From positions 290,001-354,000 of the forward strand of contig NZ_FXAK01000002.1 in assembly GCF_900177515.1 (NCBI RefSeq): 64,000 nucleotides of DNA, given 5' to 3'. Shown piece after piece: positions 1 to 12,150 of this stretch. Position 1 is the stretch's first letter. Each line of letters opens with the position of its first letter. A program made the translations under genes and the position numbers. This DNA is from Azospirillum oryzae. Its GTDB lineage: Bacteria; Pseudomonadota; Alphaproteobacteria; Azospirillales; Azospirillaceae. The notes beneath the pieces were generated by a model that saw only the letters and a program-made list of their open reading frames with translations, did not search any database and had not been told where the DNA came from.

Positions 1-89
1 CTTTTTTCGTCGCCTCGTCATTTTTTCGTAAACCCCGACCGGAGCGCGATCCGTAGAGTGGCGCATCGTTTCGTTGCGAGCGCAGGACC

Positions 90-1334
90 ATGCGGAGCTT
101 CCGTCTCCTCCACACCGCCGACTGGCATCTCGGCCAGACGCTGCACGGCATTCCCCGCGATGCCGAGCATGCCCGCTTCCTCGACTGGCTGATCGACCGC
201 ATCGGCGACCATCGGGTGGATGCGCTGGTGATCGCCGGCGATGTCTTCGACGGACAGAACCCGCCGATCCCGGCGCTCGCGCTCTTCTACCGGTTCGTCG
301 CGCGGGCGAAGGCGCTGCATCCGCGGCTGGACATCGTGGTGGTCGCCGGCAATCACGACAGCGCCAGCCGGCTGGAGGCGCCATCGCCGCTGATGACGGA
401 GATGGGCGTGCGGGTGATCGGCACCCTGCCCTCCTCGGCCGAAGGTCTGTTCGATCCGGCACCGCTGATCGTGCCACTGCGCGATGCCGATGGAACCGTC
501 GCGGCGCGCTGCGTCGCCATGCCTTATCTGCGACCGTCCGACCTTCCTGCGATTGACGAGGCTGAAGAGGTCGATCCGCTGATCGAGGGCGTGCGCCGGA
601 TCTATACTCAAGCCTGGACGGGTGGGCAGGAGCGCTGCGGACGCGGAGAAGCGCTGATTCTCACCGGTCACTGCTATATGCGTGGCGGCGCCCTGTCGGA
701 GCTGAGCGAGCGCAAGATCCTGGGTGGCAACCTGCATGCCCTTCCGGTCGACATCTTTCCCGAAGACGCGGCTTATGTCGCGCTCGGCCACCTGCACCGG
801 GCGCAGGCGGTGGGCGGGCGCGAGGCTGTGCGCTACAGCGGCTCGCCGATTCCGCTGGCGCTGGACGAGGAGCCCTATCCCCATCAGGTGGTGCTGGCGG
901 AGTTCGCGGGCGGCCGGATGGTAGGGCATGAGTCCCTGCGCGTACCACGCCATGTGCCGATCCACCGAATCAGCGAGGCCAGCCCGGACGCGGCGCTGGA
1001 GAGGCTGAAGCGGCTGGAACTGGATAATGCCCTGCCGCGCGATGCGTGGCCTTTCCTGGAGGTGACGGTCACCCTGCCGGAACCGCGCCCCGCCCTGCGC
1101 GACGAGGTGGAAGCGGTGCTGGCCGGCCGGCCGGTGCGTCTGCTGAAGCTGGGGGTGCGGCTGACCGGCAGCGGCCAGACGCTGGCCGACAGCGCGCCGC
1201 CGATCGATCTGGCCTCGCTGGAGCCGGAGGAGGTGTTCCGGCGCCTCTACCGCCGCAGCCACGAGGGCGACCCTGACCCCGATCTGATGGCGGCCTTCCA
1301 TGAGTTGCTGACCGGCGTTCAGGAGACGATGTGA
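90..1334 (+). CDS. sbcD: Exonuclease SbcD, metallophosphoesterase subunit of SbcCD
   Basis: Nuclease subunit of the SbcCD (Mre11-Rad50 type) complex, which opens DNA hairpins and trims blocked double-strand ends. The 414-residue protein shows the calcineurin-like metal motifs in order: HTADWHLG near residue 8 (Asp11, His13), AGDVFDG with Asp51, a GNHDSA motif near residue 90, a GH pair near residue 192 and GHLHRA near 234. Length and motif order are normal for the family. The start at position 90 places the DWH motif at the expected distance from the N-terminus. The stop overlaps the start of sbcC by 4 bp, so the two subunits are probably translationally coupled. Confidence 0.96.
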   Translation: MRSFRLLHTADWHLGQTLHGIPRDAEHARFLDWLIDRIGDHRVDALVIAGDVFDGQNPPIPALALFYRFVARAKALHPRLDIVVVAGNHDSASRLEAPSPLMTEMGVRVIGTLPSSAEGLFDPAPLIVPLRDADGTVAARCVAMPYLRPSDLPAIDEAEEVDPLIEGVRRIYTQAWTGGQERCGRGEALILTGHCYMRGGALSELSERKILGGNLHALPVDIFPEDAAYVALGHLHRAQAVGGREAVRYSGSPIPLALDEEPYPHQVVLAEFAGGRMVGHESLRVPRHVPIHRISEASPDAALERLKRLELDNALPRDAWPFLEVTVTLPEPRPALRDEVEAVLAGRPVRLLKLGVRLTGSGQTLADSAPPIDLASLEPEEVFRRLYRRSHEGDPDPDLMAAFHELLTGVQETM

Positions 1335-4300
1335 TGCGGATTCTCGCGGTGCGCGGCGCCAACCTGACCAGCCTGGACGGCGCCTTCTCCATCGACTTCG
1401 ACCGCGAACCGCTGCGGCGGGCCGGGCTGTTCGCCATCACCGGGCCGACCGGCGCCGGCAAGAGCACGATCCTCGACGCCCTGTGCCTTGCCCTGTTCGA
1501 CCGCATGCCGAGGCTGCCGGAAGGGCGCGGCGAGATGCTGGGGCTGGAAGGCGATCCCAACAGCATCCGCACCACCGATGTGCGCACGATCCTGCGGCGC
1601 GGCGCCGGTTTCGGCTGGGCCGAGGTGGATTTCGTCGGGATCGACGGCGAGGCCTATCGCGCACGCTGGGAGGTGCGGCGGGCGCGGCAGAAGGCGCAAG
1701 GGGCCTTGCAGCAGCAAAGCATGTCGCTGAGCAGCCTGGATGGCGAGCGGCGGTTCGGCGACGGCAAGAAGAGCGTGCAGGAGGAGATCGAGCGGCGGCT
1801 CGGCCTGAGTTTCGAACAATTCCGCCGCGCGGTTCTGCTCGCCCAGGGCGATTTCGCCACCTTCCTGAAGGCACCGGCGCGTGACCGCTCCGAATTGCTG
1901 GAGCTGCTGACGGGGACGGAAATCTACTCCCGCCTGTCGACCCGGGCCTTTCAGCGCGGAAATGAGGAAAAGCAGGCGCTCGACCGGTTGCTTGCCCAGG
2001 CGGGCGGCATCGGCGTGCTGAGCGACGACGACCGCGCGGCCTTGCAGACCGAAGCCGAAGCGGCGACGGAGGCGGTGCGGAGCGGCGAGCAGGCACTGGC
2101 GCTCGCCCAGGCGGCATTGGCCTGGCATGAGCGCGACGGACAGCTCGCCGCGGCGGAGAGCAAGGCGGTCGAGGCGGCCGACGCGGCGGAGCGGGCCTGG
2201 ATCGAGGCGGAGGGGCGGCGCGAGGCGGCAGCCCGGCTGCGCAGCCTGCAGCCGCTTCGACCGCTGTTGGCCGATGCCGACCGGGCGAACGGCGACGCGG
2301 CGGAAGCCGGAGCGGCGGTCGACCGGGCGGCGGCTGCCTGGGAAGTGGCCCGGCTTGCGGTGGGGGACGCCACCACCCGCCATGCCGAAGCCCGCCGACG
2401 GTTCGAGGACGCCCGCTCGGCCGAGATGAAGGCCGAGTCCGATCTTGAGCGCGCGGCCGATCTGGATGGACGAATCGCGCTGCTGGCCGGCGAGCAGGAG
2501 ACTGCCGAGGCTGCCGCGAAAGCGGCGACGCAGCGCGTCGGGACCGCACGGAAGGCGATGCGGGACATCGAGGCCACGCTGTCGGCGGCGCGGAACGACA
2601 TGGCGCGGCTGGAGGTCTGGCTGCGGGAGCAGGCCGGCCTCGCCACGGTGGCCGGGCAGTGGGAGCGGTGGGACCGGCTGCTGGCGCGGGCCATCGCCGA
2701 CACGCGAACCGGCGAGGCGGCCGCGCAGGAGCGCGGGCGGCTGGAGCGGGCGCTTGCGGCGACCTCCGCCACCGCCGAAGCGGCAGACGCCCGGCTGGCG
2801 GAGGCGCGCGAGCGCTGCCAAGCGGCGGAGCGCGCGCTGGAAAGCCTTCAGGGCCAGTCGGTGCCGTCGCTGGAGGAGGCGCGGCAGGCGCGGGCTACGG
2901 CGGCGGCGCGGCGGGAGGGGTTGCTGGCTCTGCTCGCCACCGGCGAAGCACGGCAACGGCTGGCCGCCGAGCGCAAGGCGGCGGAGGACGAGCGGCTGCG
3001 GCTGCTGAGCGAAGCGGAGCGCGACGGGGCGGCGGCGCGGGAGCTTGCCGAGCTTCGCTCCGGACAACGGGCGGCGGTCGAGGAGGCCGAGCACACGCTG
3101 CAACGGCTGATGCTGGCCCAGCGTGAGGATGTGGCAAGCCTGCGCGGGCGGTTGGTGGAGGGCGAGCCCTGTCCGGTCTGCGGATCGGCCGAGCATCCCT
3201 GGGCCGAGGCCGGGGCCACGCCGCTCGGCCGGGTGACGCGGGATCAGGAAAAGCGCCTTGCCGAATTGCGTGAAGCGCTGGCCGCGACGGTCGCCCGCCA
3301 TGCGGCGTTGGAGGCGGCGGAAGGGGCGGCGCGCAAGGGCGCCGAGGGACTGATGGCCCGTCTCGCCGCCATGGCGCGGGAAGCCGAGGGGCTGGAACTG
3401 CGCTGGACGGAACAGGCGGCGGCGGCTGGATGGCAGGCCGAGGACGGGACGCTGGCCGACATCCGCAAGGCGGTCGAGGAGCTGGACCGGCGGCTGGCGG
3501 CCATTGCGGCCGATGAGGAACGGGCACTCGACCACCGCCGGCGGGTGGATGCCGCTCAGCAGGACCATCGGCGGCTCGAGACCGCGGCGGCCGGGCTGGC
3601 GGCGGAGTGCGAGGCGAACCGGCAGCGGCTGGCCGACGGACGGCAGGCCTTGGCGCTGGCGGTGGCGGCCCTGGAGCGGGCGGAGGCCGATCGGGACGCC
3701 GCCCTAGCCGAATTGGATGAGGGACTGGCGGGAGAAGCCGACTGGCGGGCGCGGCTGGAACGGGAAACGGACGGGTATCGGACCGGGTTGGCGGCGCGGG
3801 TGGCCGAATACCGGGAGAAGAGCGACGCGCTGGCCCGTGCCGCACGCGAGGTGGAGCGGTCCAGCGGCGAACTCGCGGTGCAGACGGCAGATCTGGATGC
3901 CGTGCTGCGGGCCGAGGAGGAGGCGCGCAAGCGGGCCGACGATCTCGCCGGTCGGCTGGCGGAGGCGCGGACGGCGCGCGGCGATCTGCTGGGCGGGCGG
4001 CCGGTGGCGGTGGTGCGGAAGGCACTGGCAGGGGAACGGCACGAGGCCGAAGCCCTGGTGGAAAAGGCCACGTTCGCACGGCAGGACGCCGTCGCCCGGC
4101 TGTCGGCGGCGGAGCGCGAGCGCGAAACCCGCGGCGAGGCGGCCCGGCAGTGCGCCGAAAAGGCAAAGGCGGCCGGCCAACGGCTGGAGCATGCCGCGGC
4201 GGTGCGCGGCGCCCGGGTGGACGAGGTTCGCCTGTTGCTGGCGGCGTCCGAAAGCGCCCTGGAGGCGGAAGAGCTGGCCTTGGCGGTGCTGGAGCGTGCG

Positions 4301-5095
4301 CGCGGCGACGCGGCGCTGGTGGTGGCCGAGCGGCGGCGGCAGCGCGCCGATCACCATGGCTCGGGCGGGCCGGCGCTGAGCGCCGAGGAGGCCGGCACCG
4401 TTGCGGAGAGCACCCGCGCGGTGCTGGAACGGGACCGCGACCGGCTGGGCTCGGCGCGTGGACGGCTGGAAGCCGATGACGGCAATAAGCAGCGGCTGGC
4501 CGGACTCCGCGTGGCGATCGAGGCGCAGCAGGCGCGCTGTGCACTGTGGGGCAAGATGGCGCAGCTGATCGGCTCGGCAAACGGGCAGAAGATGCGCAAC
4601 TTCGCCCAGAGCCTGAGCCTGGACCTGCTGCTGACCCATGCCAACCGGCATCTGGAGGACCTCGCCCGCCGCTATCGGCTGGAGCGGGTGGCGGGGGCCG
4701 ATCTGGAAATCCAGGTGGTCGACCGCGAGATGGGCGACGAACGGCGCGGTGTGCATAGCCTGTCGGGCGGCGAGCTGTTCCTGGTGTCGCTGGCCCTGGC
4801 GCTCGGCCTGTCGGCAATGGCGGCGGGGACCTCCGGCGGGATCGGCACGCTGTTCATCGACGAGGGGTTCGGTACGCTCGACCCCGACAGCCTGGACGTG
4901 GCGCTGTCCTGCCTGGAGGCGCTGCAGGCCGGCGGGCGTCAGGTCGGCGTGATCAGCCACGTTCCGGCGATGGTCGAGCGGATCGGCACGCAGATCCGCG
5001 TGATGCCGCTCGGCGGCGGGCGCAGCCGGGTGACGGTGCAGACTGTGGCGGGGACGGCGCTGGGTGTGGCGATGGAGGAGATGGAGGGGGTTTGA
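1331..5095 (+). CDS. sbcC: Exonuclease SbcC, SMC/Rad50-like ATPase subunit
   Basis: ATPase partner of SbcD. Walker A is GPTGAGKST at residues 38-46 and Walker B is LFIDEGFGTLD around residue 1177, with the SGGE signature about 50 residues before it. Between them lie two long Ala/Glu/Arg-rich coiled-coil arms. The zinc hook CPVC is at residues 614-617, the midpoint expected for a Rad50-type arm. At 1254 residues it is at the long end for bacterial SbcC. It overlaps sbcD by 4 bp and ends about 20 bp from the convergent MoxR gene. Confidence 0.96.
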   Translation: MMRILAVRGANLTSLDGAFSIDFDREPLRRAGLFAITGPTGAGKSTILDALCLALFDRMPRLPEGRGEMLGLEGDPNSIRTTDVRTILRRGAGFGWAEVDFVGIDGEAYRARWEVRRARQKAQGALQQQSMSLSSLDGERRFGDGKKSVQEEIERRLGLSFEQFRRAVLLAQGDFATFLKAPARDRSELLELLTGTEIYSRLSTRAFQRGNEEKQALDRLLAQAGGIGVLSDDDRAALQTEAEAATEAVRSGEQALALAQAALAWHERDGQLAAAESKAVEAADAAERAWIEAEGRREAAARLRSLQPLRPLLADADRANGDAAEAGAAVDRAAAAWEVARLAVGDATTRHAEARRRFEDARSAEMKAESDLERAADLDGRIALLAGEQETAEAAAKAATQRVGTARKAMRDIEATLSAARNDMARLEVWLREQAGLATVAGQWERWDRLLARAIADTRTGEAAAQERGRLERALAATSATAEAADARLAEARERCQAAERALESLQGQSVPSLEEARQARATAAARREGLLALLATGEARQRLAAERKAAEDERLRLLSEAERDGAAARELAELRSGQRAAVEEAEHTLQRLMLAQREDVASLRGRLVEGEPCPVCGSAEHPWAEAGATPLGRVTRDQEKRLAELREALAATVARHAALEAAEGAARKGAEGLMARLAAMAREAEGLELRWTEQAAAAGWQAEDGTLADIRKAVEELDRRLAAIAADEERALDHRRRVDAAQQDHRRLETAAAGLAAECEANRQRLADGRQALALAVAALERAEADRDAALAELDEGLAGEADWRARLERETDGYRTGLAARVAEYREKSDALARAAREVERSSGELAVQTADLDAVLRAEEEARKRADDLAGRLAEARTARGDLLGGRPVAVVRKALAGERHEAEALVEKATFARQDAVARLSAAERERETRGEAARQCAEKAKAAGQRLEHAAAVRGARVDEVRLLLAASESALEAEELALAVLERARGDAALVVAERRRQRADHHGSGGPALSAEEAGTVAESTRAVLERDRDRLGSARGRLEADDGNKQRLAGLRVAIEAQQARCALWGKMAQLIGSANGQKMRNFAQSLSLDLLLTHANRHLEDLARRYRLERVAGADLEIQVVDREMGDERRGVHSLSGGELFLVSLALALGLSAMAAGTSGGIGTLFIDEGFGTLDPDSLDVALSCLEALQAGGRQVGVISHVPAMVERIGTQIRVMPLGGGRSRVTVQTVAGTALGVAMEEMEGV

Positions 5096-5115
5096 GGGGG
5101 ACGTGTCGCCCCCGA

Positions 5116-5958
5116 TCACCGCCCCCGCTTTGCCAGAAACGCCAGCCGTTCCAGCGTGTGCACGTCCTGCTCGTTCTTCAGCAGCGCGCCGCACAGCGGC
5201 GGGATCAGCGTGCGGGCGTCCTTGGCGCGCAAAGTCTCGGGATCGACGTCCTCGACCATCAGCAGCTTGATCCAGTCCAGCAGTTCAGACGTGGACGGCT
5301 TCTTCTTCAGCCCCGGAACCTCGCGCAGGTCGTAGAACAGGTTCAGCGCCTCGCGCAGAAGCGCCGACTTCAGGCCGGGGTAATGGACCTCGACGATGCG
5401 TTCCATCGTCTCGCGGTCGGGGAAGCGGATGTAATGGAAGAAGCAGCGGCGCAGGAAGGCGTCCGGCAGCTCCTTCTCGTTGTTGGAGGTGATGATGACG
5501 ATGGGGCGCTTGGCCGCCTTGATCGTCTGGCGGGTTTCGTAGACGTGGAACTCCATGCGGTCGAGTTCCAGCAGCAGGTCGTTGGGGAACTCGATGTCGG
5601 CCTTGTCGATCTCGTCGATCAGCAGGACCGGAGCCTCCGGCGCCTCGAAGGCTTCCCACAGCTTGCCGCGGACGATGTAGTTGGCGATGTCGTGGACCTT
5701 CGCCTCGCCCAGCTGGCTGTCGCGCAGGCGGCTGACCGCGTCGTATTCGTAAAGGCCCTGCTGTGCCTTGGTGGTGGACTTCACATGCCAGGACAGCAGC
5801 GGCTTGTTCAGCGCCCGGGCGATCTCCACCGCCAGCACGGTCTTGCCGGTGCCGGGTTCGCCCTTCACCAGCAGCGGCCGCTCCAGCGTGATGGCTGCGT
5901 TGACCGCCACCATCAGGTCGTCGGTGGCGACATAGCGGTCGGTTCCGGTGAAGCGCAT
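5116..5958 (-). CDS. MoxR-family AAA+ ATPase
   Basis: 280-residue AAA+ protein with Walker A GEPGTGKT in the first 50 residues, Walker B LLIDEIDKAD about 60 residues later, a sensor-1 region (VIITSNNEKELPD) and an arginine-rich second half. MoxR ATPases act as chaperones or metal-insertion factors, usually with a VWA-domain partner encoded next door. Here sbcC converges on one side and alaS lies upstream, so no VWA (CoxE-like) partner is visible. A CoxG-like gene is found 20 kb away at 26.9 kb, but no link is shown. Family assignment is firm; the substrate is unknown. Confidence 0.85.
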   Translation of the reverse strand: MRFTGTDRYVATDDLMVAVNAAITLERPLLVKGEPGTGKTVLAVEIARALNKPLLSWHVKSTTKAQQGLYEYDAVSRLRDSQLGEAKVHDIANYIVRGKLWEAFEAPEAPVLLIDEIDKADIEFPNDLLLELDRMEFHVYETRQTIKAAKRPIVIITSNNEKELPDAFLRRCFFHYIRFPDRETMERIVEVHYPGLKSALLREALNLFYDLREVPGLKKKPSTSELLDWIKLLMVEDVDPETLRAKDARTLIPPLCGALLKNEQDVHTLERLAFLAKRGR

Positions 5959-6024
5959 GGGCCTGCTCCCTCAAACGGCGATGGTTCGGTCCACGATAAA
6001 CAGGGCGGAAACGAGTTCGGCGAA

Positions 6025-6058
6025 CAGAAAAACGGCCCCCGGACGGATCCGGAGGCCG
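6025..6058 (-). terminator. Rho-independent terminator of alaS
   Basis: On the minus strand, just after the alaS stop, a 10-bp GC-rich stem (GGCCTCCGGA with TCCGGGGGCC, one mismatch) closes a 4-nt loop and is followed by GTTTTT. Position and shape fit an intrinsic terminator for alaS. Confidence 0.75.
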
Positions 6059-6071
6059 GGTTTCGGTGCGA

Positions 6072-8741
<2,670 letters not shown>

Positions 8742-8883
8742 ACGGTCAAGGCTCCGGGTGCGCGGCTGCGGCCTTCCATTGGCCGAACCGTGCTTTTAGC
8801 GCGAGAATGGCGGCATGTCCACGACGGACGGATTATTACCCTGCGTCACGGCAGACAAAAGGGGCGGACGAATGCCCGGCCGG

Positions 8884-9675
8884 CTATTGGGCTTCCGCCT
8901 CGGCCCGCGCCTTTTCGATCCGGCGGCCGATGATGATCGCGATTTCGTAGAGCGCGATCAGCGGCAGCGCCAGACTGACCTGGCTGATGACGTCGGGCGG
9001 GGTCAGCACCGCCGCGGCGACGAAGGCGCCGACGATGGCATAGCGCCGCTTCGACGCCAGGGCGTCGGTGCTGATGATGCCGACGCGGACCAGCAGGGTC
9101 AGCAGGACCGGCAGCTGGAAGGCGATGCCGAAGGCGAAGATCAGCGACATCACAAGGTGCAGATATTCGCCGACGCGCGCCTCGAACTCGATGGGCAGGG
9201 CATTGCCGTCGCCGCCGGGATGGAACTCGAATCCCAGGAAGAAGCGCCAGGCCATCGGGAAGATGAAGTAATAGACGATGCCGGCGCCGGTCAGGAACAT
9301 CACCGGGGTCGCCACCAGGAAGGGCAGAAAGGCGCGGCGCTCGTGCTTGTAGAGCCCCGGCGCCACGAACATCCAGATCTGGCTGGCGATGACCGGGAAG
9401 GAGATGAAGCAGCCGGCCCAGAACGCGACCTTCACATAGGTGAAGAAGGCCTCGGTCAGGCCGGTGTAGATCATCCGCCGCCCCTGCCCCGCCAGCAGAT
9501 CGGCCAGCGGCTGGACAAGGAAGTTGTAGATCTTGTCCGACACCGCATAGCACAGCAGGAAGGCGATCAGGATTGCACCGATCGACCACATCAGCCGGTT
9601 CCGCAACTCGATCAGGTGATCGATCAGCGGCATCTTGCTGTCTTCGAGTTCGTCCTGCTGCGTTTCGCCGGTCAT
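8884..9675 (-). CDS. tatC: Sec-independent protein translocase TatC
   Basis: Integral membrane receptor of the twin-arginine translocase, which exports folded proteins. The 263-residue protein has six predicted membrane spans, the early cytosolic motif PLIDHLIELRNRL, and the conserved periplasmic loop before TM2 with FYPL-like character (FFTYVKVAFWAG). The Glu in the LIELR motif is the known contact for twin-arginine signals. It lies 15 bp after tatB, last gene of tatABC. Confidence 0.96.
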   Translation of the reverse strand: MTGETQQDELEDSKMPLIDHLIELRNRLMWSIGAILIAFLLCYAVSDKIYNFLVQPLADLLAGQGRRMIYTGLTEAFFTYVKVAFWAGCFISFPVIASQIWMFVAPGLYKHERRAFLPFLVATPVMFLTGAGIVYYFIFPMAWRFFLGFEFHPGGDGNALPIEFEARVGEYLHLVMSLIFAFGIAFQLPVLLTLLVRVGIISTDALASKRRYAIVGAFVAAAVLTPPDVISQVSLALPLIALYEIAIIIGRRIEKARAEAEAQ

Positions 9676-9690
9676 GGCCCGTCTTTATCT

Positions 9691-10221
9691 TCAGGTCTGC
9701 TTGTCGGTCGGCTGGGCGGAGGCCACGGCATCCGGCCGCGGGGCCGGAGCGGGCTGCGGCGCAGGGGCCGGAACCGGTTGCGGCGGCTCGGTAGCAATAG
9801 GCGTGGTGGTGATCGGAGACGGGGCCGCCGACGGCGCCACGCTGTCGGTCACCGCCGGCGCTGCGGGCGGCGGCGCCTGGGGCAGGTCCGGCTCCGGCGT
9901 GCTGCCGTGATGGCCGTTCAGCCCGACATCGAAGCTCTTGGGATCGAACGCCTTGCCCACCTCCCCCTTCGGGTCGATGGTGTCTTCCATCATCTTCTTG
10001 ATGTTCAGGTCACGGGTCTTCAGCGCTTCCTTGCGAAGCTCGTCCAACTCGGTTTCCCGCATCATGTCGTCGATGTGGGTCTGGAACTCGCGCGCGACGC
10101 CTCTGGCCTTACGCACCCATTTGCCGAGCGTGAAGATCGCCTTGGGCAAATCCTTGGGCCCGATGACCACAAGGGCGATGACGGCGATCACCATCAGTTC
10201 GGACCAAGCGATGTCGAACAT
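9691..10221 (-). CDS. tatB: Sec-independent protein translocase TatB
   Basis: 176 residues. The N-terminal membrane helix MFDIAWSELMVIAVIALVVIGP is followed by the DLPKA hinge and an amphipathic helix (LGKWVRKARGVAREFQTHID), which is the TatB pattern. The Glu near residue 8 is the conserved TatB polar residue. The C-terminal half is a disordered Pro/Ala/Thr-rich tail, common in alphaproteobacterial TatB. It sits between tatA and tatC. Confidence 0.95.
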   Translation of the reverse strand: MFDIAWSELMVIAVIALVVIGPKDLPKAIFTLGKWVRKARGVAREFQTHIDDMMRETELDELRKEALKTRDLNIKKMMEDTIDPKGEVGKAFDPKSFDVGLNGHHGSTPEPDLPQAPPPAAPAVTDSVAPSAAPSPITTTPIATEPPQPVPAPAPQPAPAPRPDAVASAQPTDKQT

Positions 10222-10296
10222 GTTCTTCCGGCTTCACGAATGCGGTGGGCAGAGTCGGCGCGCGGCGTTCCGAAAGGGCGCCCGCGCGCCCGCCGG

Positions 10297-10551
10297 TCAG
10301 CTGCGGACCGCCTCGTCCTTCTTGGCCGCGGTTTCGGCCGTGTTGGCCGGCTGGTTCGGGATGGTCTTGGCGTTGGCGCCCGGGGCGTTCGATCCCGGAG
10401 TGGCATCGTCGCTGTCGTCCTGCAGTCCCGCTTTGAAGGACTTCACGCCCTTGGCGAGATCGCCCATCACCTTCGGCAACTTACCGGCGCCGAACAGCAG
10501 AAGAACGATCAGAAGAACGATGATCCAGTGCCAGATGCTGAAAGAACCCAT
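10297..10551 (-). CDS. tatA: Sec-independent protein translocase TatA
   Basis: 84-residue pore-forming Tat subunit. The sequence begins with a short periplasmic end and a single helix ([16 protein letters not shown]), then the FGAGKLP hinge and an amphipathic helix ([17 protein letters not shown]). The tail is polar and low-complexity. First gene of tatABC, 75 bp before tatB; about 150 bp separates it from scpB upstream, so it could have its own promoter or be read through from the argS-scpB block. Confidence 0.95.
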   Translation of the reverse strand: MGSFSIWHWIIVLLIVLLLFGAGKLPKVMGDLAKGVKSFKAGLQDDSDDATPGSNAPGANAKTIPNQPANTAETAAKKDEAVRS

Positions 10552-10699
10552 GGCGCGCCTATCACGTTTGAACGGCCTTAGCGGCGGGGCGGCACTATGG
10601 CAGAAAGGCCGTGGAGCCGCAACGTTCGCCCCACCATCCTTAAACGGTTGTCATTGAGCTTTCACGGGAATTCGCGCAGCACCCCCCAAAAACCGGGTC

Positions 10700-11317
10700 T
10701 CACGGCTCGTCGTCGCTCCCCAGCGCGCTGTCGTCACCGGTGGTCCCCAGCCCCAGCAGCACCGGGCGGCTGTCCAGCAGGCCGGCGGCGCGCAGGTCGT
10801 CGACGCTCGGCAGGTCGCGCAGGCTCTCCAGCCCGAAATGATCGAGGAAATGGTCGGTGGTGATCCAGGTCAGCGGCCGGCCCGGCGTCTCCCGCCGCTT
10901 GCCCGGCCGGATCCAGCCATGTTCCATCAGCAGGTCCAGCGTGCCCTTGCTGGTCGCCACGCCGCGGATGGATTCGATCTCGGCCCTGGTCACCGGCTGG
11001 TGATAGGCGATGATCGCCAGCGTTTCGATGGCGGCGCGGGAGAGCTTGCGCGACACCTCCTCCTCCCGCCGCAACTCGGGCGCCAGATCGACCGCTGTGC
11101 GGAAGGCCCAGCCGCCGCCGGTGCGCACCAGATTGACGCCGCGCGGGGCGTAATGGGCGCGCAGTTCCTCCAGCAGCGGGCCGACCTCCTTCCCGATCCG
11201 TCCGGCCAGCGTCTCCTCGTCCAGCGGATCGGCCGAGGCGAACAGCAGCGCCTCCAGCAGGCGCAGCCTGCCGATGCGGGCCTCCGCCTCTTGGGCGTCG
11301 GTGACTTCCTTAATCAT
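10700..11317 (-). CDS. scpB: Segregation and condensation protein ScpB
   Basis: Winged-helix kleisin-interacting subunit of the bacterial SMC-ScpAB condensin, needed for chromosome organisation and partitioning. The ScpB core is evident: [14 protein letters not shown]...LAGRIG near the N-terminus, then [24 protein letters not shown] and the second winged helix with [18 protein letters not shown]. I chose the internal ATG at 11317, which overlaps the scpA stop by 8 bp, instead of an upstream ATG at 11377 inside scpA. About 205 residues, normal for the family. Confidence 0.93.
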   Translation of the reverse strand: [205 protein letters not shown]

Positions 11318-12140
11318 TGGACTGTGCTTCTTCCGAATTGTCGCCGCCCTGGGGATTGCCGGAGCGTCCGCGGACATAGAGCGGGGCGAATGCCCCCTCC
11401 TGCCGCAGTTCCACCCGGCCGGCCTTCGCCAGTTCCAGCGTCGCCGCGAAATGGGCGGCGAGCGCGGAGCGGGTCAGCAGCCCGCCGCCCTCCCCGCCCG
11501 GCAGGAAGCTCGCCAGCGTCGCCCAGTCCGGCATGCGGCCAAGCAGCGACGACAGGCGCTGCACCGCCTCCTCCATCGAATAGAGGCGCACCGGGGCGAT
11601 GTGGAGGACGCCGGCGTCCTTGCGGGCGCGCTGCTGCCCATAGGCGCGCAGCAGGTCGAACAGCGTGACCTCGTAGACCGACTTGCGGCGCAGGTCCAGA
11701 TCCTCCGGCGCGCCGCGCGGGTGGACATCGATGCCCAGGCGCGGGCGGGCGAACAGCTTCTCCGCCACGCCCTTCATCGCCTCCAGCCGCTGGAGCTGGA
11801 AGGCGAGCGCGGCGGCCATGTCCTCGCCGGACGGTTCCTCCCCCTCCGGTTCGGGCAGCAGCAGGCGCGACTTCAGGTAGGCCAGCCACGCCGCCATCAC
11901 CAGATAGTCCGCCGCCAGCTCCAGCCGGACCTTCCGCGCCTCCGCCACGAAGGCGAGATATTGGTCGGCCAGTTCCAGGATGGAGATGCGCGTCAGGTCG
12001 ACCTTCTGGTCGCGTCCCAACGCCAGCAGCATGTCGAGCGGCCCCTCGAACCCATCCAGCACCAGCAACAGCTGTTCGGACGGCGACGCCTCCGCGGCAG
12101 CGGGGGCTTCACCCGCATGCTCGGCCACCAGATCAGCCAT
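11310..12140 (-). CDS. scpA: Segregation and condensation protein ScpA
   Basis: Kleisin subunit that bridges SMC heads. The diagnostic N-terminal stretch FEGPLDMLLALGRDQKVDLTRISILELADQYL is present (residues about 30-62), followed by the helical YLVMAAWLAYLKSRLLLP segment and a C-terminal winged helix. 276 residues. It is followed by scpB with an 8-bp overlap and preceded by the M50 protease gene with a 10-bp gap. Confidence 0.93.
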   Translation of the reverse strand: MADLVAEHAGEAPAAAEASPSEQLLLVLDGFEGPLDMLLALGRDQKVDLTRISILELADQYLAFVAEARKVRLELAADYLVMAAWLAYLKSRLLLPEPEGEEPSGEDMAAALAFQLQRLEAMKGVAEKLFARPRLGIDVHPRGAPEDLDLRRKSVYEVTLFDLLRAYGQQRARKDAGVLHIAPVRLYSMEEAVQRLSSLLGRMPDWATLASFLPGGEGGGLLTRSALAAHFAATLELAKAGRVELRQEGAFAPLYVRGRSGNPQGGDNSEEAQSND

Positions 12141-12150
12141 ATGATCGCCT